Source of the DNA: Bacteroidota bacterium
GTDB taxonomy: Bacteria > Bacteroidota > Bacteroidia > Bacteroidales > JAIFNL01
Length of the DNA: 32,012 bases
Reading direction: 5' to 3'
Assembly (NCBI GenBank): GCA_020047755.1
Contig: JAIFNL010000309.1
Span: forward strand, 1 to 32,012
Shown here piece by piece: positions 31,972-32,012 of the stretch (the stretch's first letter is position 1; each line of letters starts with the position of its first letter). Made by a program: the position numbers and the translations under genes. Below the pieces are notes generated by a model. It did no database searches. It was not told where the DNA came from and saw nothing but the letters and a program-made list of their open reading frames with translations.

Positions 31972-32012
31972 AATTCAACCTCCATTTTTTCCACATCAAT
32001 CACCCCTGTCAT
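31968..32012 (-). CDS. hsdS: C-terminal end of probable HsdS (partial)
   Basis: The minus strand from the window edge reads MTGVIDVEKMEVEL and a TGA stop at 31970-31968, which overlaps the ATG of the next gene by four bases (ATGA). The LMTG-x-I-x-V-like ending is reminiscent of specificity subunits, whose last helix often closes with LLTG or LMTG followed by a short basic or acidic tail. Together with the adjacent hsdR this makes HsdS the likeliest owner. Only 14 codons are visible, so the call is from context; the gene continues beyond the window. Confidence 0.55.
   Translation of the reverse strand: MTGVIDVEKMEVEL

Noticed and set aside
1-32012. tRNA or rRNA genes
   Set aside because: No cloverleaf, CCA-ending or conserved rRNA segment was recognised in the spacers; a covariance-model scan would be decisive.

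Overview
The window looks like a chromosomal piece of a low-GC member of the Bacteroidota. The evidence is a C-terminal type IX secretion sorting domain on a PKD protein, a GldH-like lipoprotein, an OmpA protein with PD40 repeats, a DUF4476 protein, weak or absent Shine-Dalgarno sequences, and several promoters of the phylum-specific form TTG-N19..21-TAnnTTTG. Genus cannot be read from the sequence. The right end carries a type I restriction-modification locus, and the spaces between genes hold several families of small inverted-repeat elements.

Layout. 1-905: a structured non-coding leader, a 96-residue protein of unknown function and a large hairpin. 906-2634 (minus): a nitrogen module, glnK then amtB, under a recognisable promoter. 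2635-3495: a gene-free 860 bp packed with repeats: a roughly 450 bp foldback palindrome interrupted by a 121 bp MITE with a TTA target duplication, then a second, unrelated 143 bp inverted-repeat element. 3496-9017 (plus): a DUF488 protein, the replicative polymerase dnaE, and a PD-(D/E)XK (Rpn/transposase-type) nuclease. 9178-12106 (minus): a deoxynucleoside kinase and a prolyl oligopeptidase lipoprotein, separated by AATTAGG-type repeats.

12466-16799 (minus): rfbB (dTDP-glucose 4,6-dehydratase), a GldH-like lipoprotein, a secreted PKD/P-domain protein with a gliding/T9SS C-terminal domain, and miaA, probably one transcription unit. 17206-18363 (plus): a lipoprotein with a SPOR-like C-terminus, ending at a strong terminator shared with convergent purB (18455-19789, minus). 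19975-22153: a small membrane/periplasmic protein (minus) and a DUF4476 secreted protein (plus). 22167-23279 (minus): a stand-alone response regulator followed by recO. 23441-27801 (minus): a PD40-CRD-OmpA envelope protein and a 734-residue secreted partner of unknown function. 28322-32012 (minus): the type I restriction locus, with the tail of probable hsdS, a shortened AlbA_2-winged-helix protein and hsdR, each joined by a 4 bp ATGA overlap.

Most coding genes are housekeeping or cell-envelope genes. The unusual material is non-coding: three copies and one decayed fragment of one short inverted-repeat element (three of them close to gene starts, one running into the amtB stop codon), the long foldback, and the tandem mutually exclusive hairpins at the left edge. 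I found no CRISPR array, rRNA, tRNA or complete transposase gene. No clearly new biological system is proven; the best candidates are the repeat families and the compact AlbA-winged-helix protein inside the restriction operon.
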